A stretch of DNA of 64,000 nt from JAHEJA01 sp965657215 (GTDB taxonomy: Bacteria; Pseudomonadota; Alphaproteobacteria; Rhodobacterales; Rhodobacteraceae), in NCBI GenBank assembly GCA_965657215.1, contig CBFHNR010000003.1, forward strand, positions 1 through 64,000. Direction: 5' to 3'. A model generated the notes under the pieces. It was given only the letters and a program-made list of their open reading frames with translations. It did not search any database and was not told the origin of the DNA. The translations under genes were made by a program, and so were the position numbers. The first letter of the stretch is position 1, and every line of letters starts with the position of its first letter. Shown piece by piece: positions 51,418 to 60,647 of this stretch.

Positions 51418-52472
51418 AACCACTCTTCGCGCCCTTGACCGACAGCATCCTGAACCGATGAATAGCCGTCGCGCTCAAGAAGGCGGTCCAAGTCGCGCGC
51501 AATCTTCGCACCCAGTGAAATCCCATGATAGACCAAAGCGGTATAAAGCTGGACCGCACTCGCACCCGCGAGGATTTTGGCATAGGCCTGTTCTGCGTTA
51601 GAAACGCCACCAACCCCGATGAGTGGGAGCTTGGCATCTGTGAGCTTTGACAATTTTGCCAAGACGCGCGTGGATGCCTCAAACAGAGGGGCACCAGATA
51701 GCCCACCTAGCTGATCCTTGTGGGGTGATTTTAGCCCATCTCGGGACAGGGTCGTATTGGTTGTGATGACGGCGTCGATACCTGTTTCAAGGGCGACTTC
51801 GGCGACATCTTGGATTTCCGCATCACTCAAGTCTGGCGCGATCTTGAGAAAAACGGGAATAGGCTTTGCCAAGGAGGCGCGTGTGACCATGACACCGTTG
51901 AGCAAGGCCAAGAGCGCATCTTTGCCTTGCAAATCACGTAACTTTTCGGTGTTTGGGCTGCTCACATTGACAGTTGCAAAATCAAGATGCGCGCCACACT
52001 CCGCTAATACAGTTTGGAAATCTTTGGCACGATCTGTGCTATCTTTGTTTGCCCCAAGGTTTAGGCCAATCACCGCAGTCTTAGGACGTTTGGCAAGACG
52101 GGGAAGAACGGCTTCCGTTCCCTCGTTGTTAAATCCAAAGCGGTTAATCGCCGCTTGATCCTCAGTGAGGCGAAACAAGCGTGGCTTGGGATTACCAGGT
52201 TGCGCCCGAGGGGTCACGGCCCCGACTTCGATGAATCCAAAGCCTGACTTGGCAAGGGGGCCGAGAACCTCGGCGTTTTTGTCAAACCCTGCGGCCAAGC
52301 CAATTGGGTTCGCAAGGTCGATGCCCGCAATGGATGTCTTGAGCCGCTCTGACGTGACAGGCTTTGAGGAAGGAGCAAGCCCAAGTTTGAGGGCTTTGAT
52401 TGCCAATCCATGCGCCTGTTCTGGGTCAAAGCTGCGCATGGCACGTAGGCCAATTTGTTCGATCAAGCTCAT
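51414..52472 (-). CDS. pyrD: Dihydroorotate dehydrogenase (quinone)
   Basis: A 352-residue class 2 DHODH. FMN-binding and catalytic segments are LANPIGLAAGFDKNAE, VGAVTPRAQPGNPKPRLFRL, NVSSPNTEKLRDLQG and TNTTLSRDG (class 2 Ser replaced by the loop around NVSSPNT). The N-terminal helix for membrane quinone access is present. It oxidises dihydroorotate to orotate in pyrimidine synthesis. It overlaps the DUF952 gene by 4 bases. Confidence 0.95.
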   Translation of the reverse strand: MSLIEQIGLRAMRSFDPEQAHGLAIKALKLGLAPSSKPVTSERLKTSIAGIDLANPIGLAAGFDKNAEVLGPLAKSGFGFIEVGAVTPRAQPGNPKPRLFRLTEDQAAINRFGFNNEGTEAVLPRLAKRPKTAVIGLNLGANKDSTDRAKDFQTVLAECGAHLDFATVNVSSPNTEKLRDLQGKDALLALLNGVMVTRASLAKPIPVFLKIAPDLSDAEIQDVAEVALETGIDAVITTNTTLSRDGLKSPHKDQLGGLSGAPLFEASTRVLAKLSKLTDAKLPLIGVGGVSNAEQAYAKILAGASAVQLYTALVYHGISLGAKIARDLDRLLERDGYSSVQDAVGQGREEWL

Positions 52473-52807
52473 GTCATATCCTCTGGAAAATCATGCATTC
52501 CATCAACAAGCGGAAGCGGGCGCGCCCAAAGCACATCTTGGGTGGTGAGCGCGCGATAAAGATGCGGAAACAAAGCCCCGCCGCGCGAGGGTTCCCATTT
52601 CAATTCTGGTCCAAGTGCCTCGGGGTCAAGCGCGAGCAAAAACAATCCGTCTTCGCCGTTGAAATGCTTGGCCGCAGTTTCACGCACCTGATCTTTGGTG
52701 GAAAAATGGACATAACCATCTTGAACATCAATCGGCGCCCCCAAGGTTTCCCCATGAGTTTCAAGCGTGGCCCATTCTTGGGTTCGGAATATTTTATATA
52801 TCAGCAT
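52469..52807 (-). CDS. DUF952 family protein
   Basis: A 112-residue protein with the DUF952 core: MLIYKIFRTQEWATLE, DGYVHFSTKDQVRETAAKHF and GALFPHLYRAL. ATG 52807 is chosen as it starts the domain; the upstream frame adds 14 residues. Function unknown; often beside pyrD in alphaproteobacteria and probably in one operon with it. Confidence 0.85.
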   Translation of the reverse strand: MLIYKIFRTQEWATLETHGETLGAPIDVQDGYVHFSTKDQVRETAAKHFNGEDGLFLLALDPEALGPELKWEPSRGGALFPHLYRALTTQDVLWARPLPLVDGMHDFPEDMT

Positions 52808-52946
52808 GGCAGTGATGTGCCTGTTTCGCAATGAGGCGTCAAGTGTCATAAAACTGATATATTCAGAGGTGAAAAGAGAAAAACAGATTTTGACAGATCA
52901 GCACGACTCGTGTCTGATCGCTTTTATTGTCTTGAGGGAGAAAATG

Positions 52947-54506
52947 ATGAAGAAGCTTTTGTTGACGACAGCTGCCGCGGTCGGATTGACCAGTGGCGTT
53001 GCTCTAGCGGACTATTCACTAACAATTCTGCACACCAATGATTTCCACGCGCGATTTGAACCAATCAGCAAATATGACAGCGGTTGCTCAAGCGAAGATA
53101 ACGCCGAAGGCAAATGCTTTGGTGGATCTGCGCGTTTGGTCACAGCGGTTGCTGAGGCACGTGCGCAATCAAATAATTCGATTCTCGTTGATGGCGGTGA
53201 CCAGTTCCAAGGCACTTTGTTCTATACATACTACAAGGGAACATTGGCCGCGGAAATGATGAACAAATTGGGCTATGACGGCATGACCGTTGGAAACCAT
53301 GAATTCGATGACGGGCCAGAGGTGCTTCGTGGATTTATGGATGCAGTCGATTTCCCAGTTTTGATGTCAAACGCGGATGTCACAAAAGAAGCCTTCTTGG
53401 CGGATGCTTTGAAAAAATCCGTGATCATCGAACGCGGTGGCGAGAAAATCGGCATGATCGGTTTGACACCTGAGGATACGGATGAATTGGCGTCCCCTGG
53501 TGATAATATCACATTCAGCGATCCTGTCGCCGCAGTTCAGGGCGAAGTTGATGCCCTCACAGCGCAAGGCGTGAACAAAATCATCGTGTTGTCACACTCT
53601 GGTTTTGGTGTTGATAAACGTGTTGCCGCAGAAACGACTGGGGTCGATGTGATCGTTGGTGGTCACTCAAACACATTCTTGTCAAACACTTCGGATCGCG
53701 CCGAAGGGCCCTATCCGACAATGGTTGGATCAACGGCGCTTGTATCCGCCTATGCCTATGGCAAGTTTTTGGGCGAGCTGAATGTGACGTTTAATGGCGC
53801 GGGCGAAATCATCGAGGCCAAAGGCGAACCGATTATCATGGACGGCGCTGTTGTCGAAGACGATCAGACAGTTGCGCGTATCGCAGAAGCCGCAAAGCCA
53901 TTAGATGAAATCCGCAACAAGGTTGTTGCCGAAACAGCCATGGAAATCGTTGGTGTCCGCGAAAAGTGTCGTGCGATGGAATGTGCGATGGGTAATTTGA
54001 TCACCGATGCGATGTTGGATCGTGTCAAAGATCAAGGCATTCAAATTGCGATCCAAAACGGTGGCGGTATTCGTGCCTCAATCGACGCAGGCCCCGTCAC
54101 AATGGGCGAAGTCCTTACGGTTTTGCCATTCCAAAACACTTTGTCTACATTCCAAGTGTCTGGTGCAACGATTGTCGAAGCGCTTGAAAATGGTGTGAGC
54201 CAAATGGAAGAGGGCGCAGGCCGTTTCCCACAAGTCGCAGGCATGACGTTCACTGTTGATCCAAGTGCCGAAGCAGGTAGCCGTATCAGTGACGTGATGG
54301 TGGCAGGAATGCCAATCGATGCAGACAAGGTCTATGGCGTTGTGTCAAACAACTACGTCCGCAACGGCGGTGACGGCTACAAAATGTTCCGCGCGGCCCA
54401 AAATGCTTATGACTACGGCCCCGACCTTGCGGATGTAACGGCGGAGTTCATTGCCAAGAACGCGCCTTACACACCGTATAAAGACGGACGCATTTCGGTA
54501 AAGTAA
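52947..54506 (+). CDS. Periplasmic 5'-nucleotidase / UDP-sugar hydrolase (UshA-like)
   Basis: A 519-residue secreted metallophosphatase. Signal peptide about residues 1-22. Metal sites are LHTNDFHARFEP, VDGGDQFQGTLFY, GNHEFDDG and VGGHSNTFL; the C-terminal substrate domain has QNGGGIRASID and NNYVRNGGDGY. GAGGGAG at 52934-52940 is best spaced for ATG 52947, with ATG 52944 as alternative. It dephosphorylates extracellular nucleotides, supplying nucleosides for the salvage operon upstream in the window. A terminator follows. Confidence 0.92.
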   Translation: MKKLLLTTAAAVGLTSGVALADYSLTILHTNDFHARFEPISKYDSGCSSEDNAEGKCFGGSARLVTAVAEARAQSNNSILVDGGDQFQGTLFYTYYKGTLAAEMMNKLGYDGMTVGNHEFDDGPEVLRGFMDAVDFPVLMSNADVTKEAFLADALKKSVIIERGGEKIGMIGLTPEDTDELASPGDNITFSDPVAAVQGEVDALTAQGVNKIIVLSHSGFGVDKRVAAETTGVDVIVGGHSNTFLSNTSDRAEGPYPTMVGSTALVSAYAYGKFLGELNVTFNGAGEIIEAKGEPIIMDGAVVEDDQTVARIAEAAKPLDEIRNKVVAETAMEIVGVREKCRAMECAMGNLITDAMLDRVKDQGIQIAIQNGGGIRASIDAGPVTMGEVLTVLPFQNTLSTFQVSGATIVEALENGVSQMEEGAGRFPQVAGMTFTVDPSAEAGSRISDVMVAGMPIDADKVYGVVSNNYVRNGGDGYKMFRAAQNAYDYGPDLADVTAEFIAKNAPYTPYKDGRISVK

Positions 54507-54530
54507 TCGGCATTATCCAGCAACGTTAAG

Positions 54531-54555
54531 AGGGCAGCTTAGGCTGCCCTTTTTT
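54531..54555 (+). terminator. Terminator after the 5'-nucleotidase gene
   Basis: GGGCAGC-TTAG-GCTGCCC stem-loop followed by six T residues, starting 26 bases after the stop codon. Confidence 0.9.
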
Positions 54556-54604
54556 GTGGCCGATAGGACCGCTTCATGATCTGAGAACAACGCTAACCAC
54601 GCAA

Positions 54605-54631
54605 AAAGCCCCCTGAATGTCAGAGGGCTTT
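54605..54631 (-). terminator. Terminator after glyA
   Basis: A 12-base arm (AAAGCCCCCTGA with TCAGAGGGCTTT, one mismatch) and a 3-base loop. On the minus strand it ends in a five-T tract. It is 23 bases after the glyA stop. Confidence 0.8.
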
Positions 54632-54653
54632 CTTGTGTCATAGGCCTATAAAT

Positions 54654-55949
54654 TTATAGGTTTGGATACATTGGAAATTTGGCGCACATGGCTTCGACTT
54701 CTGCCTTCACCTTGGCTTCAACGGCGGCGTTGCCTTCTTCGCCATTGGTTGCCAAGCCATCGACAACTTCGATGATCCAATCTGCGATCTGGCGGAACTC
54801 AGCCTCGCCAAATCCTCGCGTTGTGCCCGCAGGGGACCCGAGGCGGATACCAGAAGTCACCATTGGTTTTTCTGGATCAAAGGGCACACCATTTTTGTTA
54901 CATGTGATATGCGCGCGTTCCAACGCTTTTTCCGTGGCATTGCCTTTCACGCCTTTGGGGCGCAAATCAACGAGCAAAACATGCGTGTCTGTTCCATGCG
55001 TGATCGTGTCCAAGCCACCTTTGATTAGCTGATCTGACAAGGCTTGGGCATTTTTGATCACTTGCTGAATGTAGGATTTAAATTCAGGCTGCAGTGCCTC
55101 GCCAAAGGCCACGGCTTTTGCCGCAATCACATGCATCAATGGGCCGCCTTGAATACCGGGGAAAATGGCAGAGTTGAATTTTTTCGCCAAATCACCGTCA
55201 TTGGTCAAGATCATCCCACCGCGTGGGCCGCGCAATGTTTTATGCGTCGTTGTGGTTGCCACATGGCAATGTGGGAAGGGGGAGGGGTATTCACCCGCCG
55301 CAATCAATCCAGCAAAATGCGCCACATCGGCAAGCACATAGGCGCCCACTTCATCCGCAATTTCGCGAATTTTTGCAAAATCAATGACGCGTGGGATCGC
55401 GGACCCACCAGCGATGATGAGCTTGGGTTTATGCTCAACAGCCAATTCGCGCATTTGGGCATAATCGATCAAGTTATCTTGTTTGCGCACACCGTATTGC
55501 ACGGCGTTGAACCATTTACCCGACTGGTTTGGCGCCGCGCCGTGGGTCAAGTGACCACCAGCATCAAGGCTCATGCCCAAAATTGTCTCGCCCGGTTTAA
55601 CGAGCGCTTGGAACACACCTTGGTTGGCTTGTGAGCCAGAGTTCGGCTGAACATTGGCAAATTCGCAATCAAACAGCTCTTTGGCGCGTTCAATCGCGAG
55701 GTTTTCGGCGATATCAACATATTGGCAGCCACCATAATAGCGACGTCCTGGATATCCTTCGGCGTACTTATTGGTCATTACGCTGCCTTGGGCTTCCATG
55801 ACGGCGGCGGAGACGATATTTTCGGATGCAATCAATTCGATTTCATTGCGTTGACGTCCCAATTCTTTGGTGATCGAGCCAAATAGCTCTGGATCGCGGT
55901 CAGAAAGAGATTGCGTAAAGAAACCTGAATCGGTGGAAGAGGCGCTCAT
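54654..55949 (-). CDS. glyA: Serine hydroxymethyltransferase
   Basis: A 431-residue PLP enzyme. The PLP lysine lies in VATTTTHKTLRGPRGG, with DVAHFAGL (Asp/His stacking) and QPNSGSQANQ also clear. It interconverts serine and glycine with tetrahydrofolate. ATG 55949 gives the typical length; an in-frame TTG at 55970 is alternative. A perfect 13-base palindrome sits directly before the start. Confidence 0.95.
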   Translation of the reverse strand: MSASSTDSGFFTQSLSDRDPELFGSITKELGRQRNEIELIASENIVSAAVMEAQGSVMTNKYAEGYPGRRYYGGCQYVDIAENLAIERAKELFDCEFANVQPNSGSQANQGVFQALVKPGETILGMSLDAGGHLTHGAAPNQSGKWFNAVQYGVRKQDNLIDYAQMRELAVEHKPKLIIAGGSAIPRVIDFAKIREIADEVGAYVLADVAHFAGLIAAGEYPSPFPHCHVATTTTHKTLRGPRGGMILTNDGDLAKKFNSAIFPGIQGGPLMHVIAAKAVAFGEALQPEFKSYIQQVIKNAQALSDQLIKGGLDTITHGTDTHVLLVDLRPKGVKGNATEKALERAHITCNKNGVPFDPEKPMVTSGIRLGSPAGTTRGFGEAEFRQIADWIIEVVDGLATNGEEGNAAVEAKVKAEVEAMCAKFPMYPNL

Positions 55950-55962
55950 AGTGTCAGACACT
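55950..55962. repeat. Palindrome directly before glyA
   Basis: AGTGTC-A-GACACT is a perfect 6-base inverted repeat between the GGAG site (55963-55966) and the glyA start codon. It may form a small hairpin in the leader or serve as an operator; chance is possible. Confidence 0.3.
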
Positions 55963-56123
55963 CCGGTCAAAGGGTTAACGTTGGGAATTTCCTATCGGAA
56001 ACTTTACGGGTCGAAAAGGCTAGAATGCGACGCTGCGCTGAAATTGCGCGGCATCTCTGGCGCTTTGGTGAAATTTATGTTTGTTTCGTGACATAGATAA
56101 GCCTTTAGGAAACTTTGCCAACC

Positions 56124-56885
56124 ATGAGCGACAAAATAGCCTTTACTGCGGGTCCGTCCGAGACTGCGCAAGATGCCCTAAGCGCTATGATCAAACGATA
56201 TGGTCAAACCCCTGTTGATCAGGCTGATTTTATTGTCGCGCTTGGTGGGGATGGATTCATGTTGCAAACCTTGCATCAAACACAACACCTGCCTGCGCCT
56301 GTGTATGGGATGAATCGTGGCACCGTTGGGTTTTTGATGAACTCCTTTAATGAAGTTGATTTACCTGCACGCTTGGATGTCGCTGTTGAAGAAGTGATCA
56401 ACCCTTTGTCAATGACGGCGACCTGCAAAGATGGGTCTGTTCATGAGGCTCTGGCAATTAACGAAGTGTCCATGCTGCGCGCGGGTCCACAGGCGGCCCG
56501 TTTGCGCATTTTAATTGATGACAAAATCCGTATGGAAGAATTGGTTTCAGATGGTGTTCTATTGGCCACTCCTGCGGGATCGACTGCCTATAACTATTCC
56601 GCGCATGGTCCCATTTTGCCGATTGGGGCAGGGGTCTTGGCACTGACCGCGCTTAATGCCTATCGTCCACGTCGATGGCGTGGGGCATTGTTGCACAAAC
56701 ATGCCAAAGTGCGCTTTGAGGTCTTGGAACCAGAAAAGCGCCCAATGATGGCGGATGCGGATAGTCGATCTTTTCCGGATGTGGTGGCAGTTGATATTTG
56801 TTCAAGCGATAGCATAGAGCATCGTATCTTGTTCGATCCTGAACATGGCCTTGAAGAACGGCTCATTCGCGAACAATTCGTCTAA
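56124..56885 (+). CDS. nadK: NAD kinase
   Basis: A 253-residue kinase. The GGDG motif is in VALGGDGFMLQTLH, the NE/D motif in AINEVSMLRAG, and the ATP site in LLATPAGSTAYNYSAHGPI. MNRGTVGFLMN matches family NRG-x-x-GFL. ATG 56124 follows TAGGAAA. It phosphorylates NAD to NADP, needed by maeB, IDH-like and synthetic enzymes. Confidence 0.95.
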   Translation: MSDKIAFTAGPSETAQDALSAMIKRYGQTPVDQADFIVALGGDGFMLQTLHQTQHLPAPVYGMNRGTVGFLMNSFNEVDLPARLDVAVEEVINPLSMTATCKDGSVHEALAINEVSMLRAGPQAARLRILIDDKIRMEELVSDGVLLATPAGSTAYNYSAHGPILPIGAGVLALTALNAYRPRRWRGALLHKHAKVRFEVLEPEKRPMMADADSRSFPDVVAVDICSSDSIEHRILFDPEHGLEERLIREQFV

Positions 56886-56886
56886 A

Positions 56887-56914
56887 AAAGGCCCGCTCAT
56901 TTTGGCGGGCCTTT
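56887..56914. terminator. Bidirectional terminator between nadK and prpE
   Basis: AAAGGCCCGC and GCGGGCCTTT form a 10-base-pair stem with an 8-base loop between convergent genes. The minus side carries an extended A run (T tract for prpE), the plus side only TTT, so it should end prpE best and nadK less so. Confidence 0.85.
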
Positions 56915-56919
56915 GTAAA

Positions 56920-58809
56920 TTATTGGGCATATCCGATTGTTTGAAGCGCCTCTTTGATTTCATCAAGGATCGCTGGATCGTCAATCGTTGCTGGTAACTT
57001 GAACTCAGCGCTATCGGCAATTTTAACCATCGTCGCGCGCAAGATTTTACCAGAGCGGGTTTTGGGCAAACGGTTAACGACAACGGCCAATTTAAAGGCC
57101 GCGACTGGACCAATTTGATCACGCATCATTTTTACGCATTCTTTGACGATCTCATCATGCGGACGATTGACGCCATTGGTGAGACACACGAACCCAACGG
57201 GCATTTGCCCCTTGAGTTGATCGCTCACCCCGATCACGGCGCATTCGGCAACATCTGGATGATTGGCAAGCACCTCTTCCATCGCACCTGTCGAGAGACG
57301 GTGACCTGCAACGTTGATCACATCATCTGTGCGCGCCATAATATAAAGATAGCCATCCTCATCAATCATGCCCGCATCCCCAGTTTCATAGTAACCTGGA
57401 AAAGTGTTGAGGTATGATTTTTTGAACCGTTCTTCTGCGTTCCAAAGTGTAGGTAATGTACCTGGCGGCAAAGGAAGCTTGATCGCAATGGCGCCCAACT
57501 CATTTGGTTTCATCTGATTGCCGCCTTCGTCCAAGATTTGAACGTCATATCCAGGCATCGCCACAGATGGGCTTCCTATTTTGATAGGAAGGGCCTCAAT
57601 GCCCAGTGGATTGGCCGCAATGGCAAAGCCCGTTTCCGTTTGCCACCAGTGATCAATCACAGGAACGCCAAGCAAGTCTTGGGCCCAGTGAATGGTGTCT
57701 GGGTCCGCGCGTTCCCCCGCTAGGTAAAGTGCCCGCAGGCAAGAAAGATCGTATTTTTGTTTGTACTCCCCTTTCGGGTCTTCGCGTTTGATGGCACGGA
57801 AGGCTGTCGGAGCCGTAAAGAAGCTGCGCACATTATGTTCGCTGATTACACGCCAAAAGGTGCCCGCATCTGGTGTGCCGATGGGTTTGCCTTCAAAAAC
57901 AATTGTTGTGTTGCCGTGAATGAGGGGACCATAGCAAATATAGCTATGTCCAACGACCCAACCCACATCTGAGGCCGCCCAGAACACATCGCCTGGATCA
58001 ACGTTATAGATGTTTTTCATGGTCCAATTGAGCGCAACCAAATGACCCGCTGTGGCACGGACAACGCCTTTGGGCGCGCCTGTTGTGCCTGAGGTATAGA
58101 GGATATAAGCAGGGTGATCGCCTGACACAGGAACACAGTCCGCTGGGGCGACGCCCTCTTGGACAGCGCTCCAATCATAGTCGCGACCCTCAATCAATTC
58201 GGCCTCACATTGGGGACGCTGAAGGATAAAGACGCTGTCTGGTTTGTGATCTGAAAGCTCAATTGCCCCATCGATGAGGGGTTTATATTGCACCACGCGA
58301 TTGGGTTCTAAACCACAAGAGGCGGCCAAAATCATTTTTGGTTTGGCGTCATCAATGCGAACCGCCAATTCGTTTGAGGCAAATCCGCCGAAAACAACCG
58401 AATGGATCGCGCCAATCCGCGCACAGGCCAACATAGCGACCAAAGCTTCTGGCACCATCGGCATATAGATGATGACGCGGTCCCCTTTGGTGATGCCTTT
58501 GGATGCCATTGCCCCCGCCAAAAGCGCGACTTTATCCTTGAGCTCAGCATAGCTGATTTTGGATTTTGTGTCGGTGATTGGGCTGTCGTAGATAATCGCT
58601 GTTTGATCGCCTTTTCCAGCGTCAACATGGCGGTCCACGGCATTATAACAGGTGTTCACCTCAGCATCTGTGTACCATTCATACAGCGGTGCGTTGGTGT
58701 CATTTAAGGCCTTGCTCGGGGCTTTGACCCAATCAATGGACTGTGCCGCATCCATCCAAAATCCTTCAGGATCTTGTTGCCACTGTTTGTAAATATCTGA
58801 ATACCCCAT
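56920..58809 (-). CDS. prpE: Propionyl-CoA synthetase
   Basis: A 629-residue adenylate-forming ligase. The nucleotide loop YTSGTTGAPKGVVRATAG, GEYKQKYDLSCLRALYLAGE, WWQTETGFAI and the C-terminal catalytic Lys in PKTRSGKILRATM are present. The N-terminal helical start (MGYSDIYKQWQQDPEGFW) is typical of PrpE rather than Acs. It makes propionyl-CoA from propionate and ATP. Methylcitrate-pathway genes are not in view, so propionate could enter via the methylmalonyl route elsewhere. Confidence 0.92.
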   Translation of the reverse strand: MGYSDIYKQWQQDPEGFWMDAAQSIDWVKAPSKALNDTNAPLYEWYTDAEVNTCYNAVDRHVDAGKGDQTAIIYDSPITDTKSKISYAELKDKVALLAGAMASKGITKGDRVIIYMPMVPEALVAMLACARIGAIHSVVFGGFASNELAVRIDDAKPKMILAASCGLEPNRVVQYKPLIDGAIELSDHKPDSVFILQRPQCEAELIEGRDYDWSAVQEGVAPADCVPVSGDHPAYILYTSGTTGAPKGVVRATAGHLVALNWTMKNIYNVDPGDVFWAASDVGWVVGHSYICYGPLIHGNTTIVFEGKPIGTPDAGTFWRVISEHNVRSFFTAPTAFRAIKREDPKGEYKQKYDLSCLRALYLAGERADPDTIHWAQDLLGVPVIDHWWQTETGFAIAANPLGIEALPIKIGSPSVAMPGYDVQILDEGGNQMKPNELGAIAIKLPLPPGTLPTLWNAEERFKKSYLNTFPGYYETGDAGMIDEDGYLYIMARTDDVINVAGHRLSTGAMEEVLANHPDVAECAVIGVSDQLKGQMPVGFVCLTNGVNRPHDEIVKECVKMMRDQIGPVAAFKLAVVVNRLPKTRSGKILRATMVKIADSAEFKLPATIDDPAILDEIKEALQTIGYAQ

Positions 58810-58861
58810 GAAGCGCTCTCCTTCGTCACACGTTTTTAGGGGTTAAACCTTGATTACGACG

Positions 58862-60274
58862 CTAGGGCAAGTGGTTTGGCTGCGCTTGTCTGTCGCTGTT
58901 GTCGCTAACATGCTGTGAGAACAGGGATGACGAATACCCAATGACCTGATTTCGCCCATTTGCCTTGGCGTGATAGAGCGCGCGGTCGGCGTCATTGAAC
59001 AAATTATGGGGCGTATCATCATGCGCATCAATCACAAGGGATCGAAGCCCTAAACTGGCTGTGACAGGATGATGGATCTCGGGTAAATCGGTATCAGAAA
59101 TGACGCGGCATAACCTGTCAGCAAGGATTTTAGCGACATTCGGTGGGGTGTCGACCAGTAAAATCATGAAATCTTCACCGCCGATGCGGGCAATCATGTC
59201 TGAGGCGCGGATGGCGTTTTTGAGGCGATTGGCAACGGTGGTTAAAACAATGTCACCTGTGTTGTGTCCATAGGTGTCATTGATGATTTTGAAATGATCC
59301 AAATCAACTAAAATCACGGCGAGATCAGCCTGTTTCGAACGTGCATTTTCAACACAATGCGCAAGGTGGGTCATAGCGTATCTGCGATTGAACAACCCAG
59401 TGAGAGGGTCGCTGAGGGCGGCGTCTAGTCCCGCTTTTACCGTTTGTCGCAAGCGTTCGTTCGTCTCTTTGTGACGGATTTGCGTGTGAATACGGTGTTC
59501 GATTTCCTCAGAGCTATACCCATCAAGAAGCACATCATTCGCCCCTAAATCCAAGGCATCCATTGTTGATTGATGGCTGTCAGAGGGGGCCGCAACCAGA
59601 ATTGCGCTATGGCGGGTCTCGCGATTGGCGCGCATTTCTAAGAGTAGGTTTATCGATTGGCGCGCCGTGGCTTGCGACAAGGCCAAAACAAAGCAGTCGC
59701 GTTTCATCAATGCCTCGCCCATGTCGTGAAATTCCTCAGGGGTCAGCCAATCAAACGACATCGCTTTTATTGTGGCAAGCTTGCTCTCTAATGGGTTTTG
59801 ATCGCGGGGTGTGTCTGAAATCACAACACATTTTTGACGACGCACAAACCCGTTAGGCGCCTCATTAAAGCCCAAAACTCGATTGGTGTCCTCCCTGAGC
59901 TCGAGCTCTTTGGTGGCATGGGTCATCCGTAACAGGGACCGTAATTTGGCCAAGAGCGTTTTTTCCCCAACAGGTTTCGCCATGACATCATCTGCCCCGG
60001 CTTTGAGTAACGCCAGACGATCAAAGGTAATATCCGCATCATAGATTGCGATGATGGGTAAGCGCTGCAACATCGCATCACATTTTATGCGATCAATTTC
60101 GATATGGTCTTGCGCCCCAAGGATAATGAGATCCCAATGCAAATTTCCGTATTCCGCATGCAATTCATCCAAACAGGACACGCTTGTGACGCGATAATGC
60201 GCTTTGCGAAGTTTGAACCCAAAGGTTATTCGATTTGTCGCAAGCGGATCGATGAGCAAAATTTTGGCGGACAT
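58862..60274 (-). CDS. PleD-like diguanylate cyclase with degenerate receivers
   Basis: A 470-residue protein with two receiver-like domains (about 1-125 and 150-275) and a GGDEF domain (about 290-450). The first receiver has Gly53 where the phospho-acceptor Asp is expected (WDLIILGAQ). The second also lacks a clear acceptor. The signature motif reads IGGEDF (residues 365-369) rather than GGDEF or GGEEF. An intact RxxD inhibitory site (RASD, about 356-359) is kept five residues upstream. It probably makes c-di-GMP under feedback control, but control by phosphorylation seems lost. Confidence 0.85.
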   Translation of the reverse strand: MSAKILLIDPLATNRITFGFKLRKAHYRVTSVSCLDELHAEYGNLHWDLIILGAQDHIEIDRIKCDAMLQRLPIIAIYDADITFDRLALLKAGADDVMAKPVGEKTLLAKLRSLLRMTHATKELELREDTNRVLGFNEAPNGFVRRQKCVVISDTPRDQNPLESKLATIKAMSFDWLTPEEFHDMGEALMKRDCFVLALSQATARQSINLLLEMRANRETRHSAILVAAPSDSHQSTMDALDLGANDVLLDGYSSEEIEHRIHTQIRHKETNERLRQTVKAGLDAALSDPLTGLFNRRYAMTHLAHCVENARSKQADLAVILVDLDHFKIINDTYGHNTGDIVLTTVANRLKNAIRASDMIARIGGEDFMILLVDTPPNVAKILADRLCRVISDTDLPEIHHPVTASLGLRSLVIDAHDDTPHNLFNDADRALYHAKANGRNQVIGYSSSLFSQHVSDNSDRQAQPNHLP

Positions 60275-60364
60275 GATCAGACCATTTCAAGAAAATTTTA
60301 ATTTAGTTTGTGTCAATTTTCACTAATTGGGTTAATAAACCCTTGAGAAGCGAAGGAACGATCT

Positions 60365-60643
60365 ATGACCTCCGAATTTGCGGAAACATATGCCCTTACA
60401 ATTTTGTCCTGGTTGGTCGGTAACGAAGACCTCCTGCCGATCTTTTTAGGGGCGACAGGGGCAAGTGGGGATGATCTTCGTGAAAATGCCAATTCGCCTG
60501 AATTTTTGGGCGCTGTATTGGATTTTGTTTTAATGGATGATCAATGGGTGATTTCGGCCACGGATGCGACAGGGTTGAACCCTGAACTGATGTCACGTGC
60601 GCGTCAAATGCTCCCTGGTGGCGAACAAGTAAATTGGACTTAG
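60365..60643 (+). CDS. DUF3572 family protein
   Basis: A 92-residue acidic protein with AETYALTILSWLVGNEDLLP and FLGATGASGDDLRENA, matching DUF3572, a small helical family almost confined to alphaproteobacteria. No function assigned. It is divergent from the cyclase gene and 4 bases before the HAD gene, so the two are co-transcribed. Confidence 0.85.
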   Translation: MTSEFAETYALTILSWLVGNEDLLPIFLGATGASGDDLRENANSPEFLGAVLDFVLMDDQWVISATDATGLNPELMSRARQMLPGGEQVNWT

Positions 60644-60647
60644 AGGT

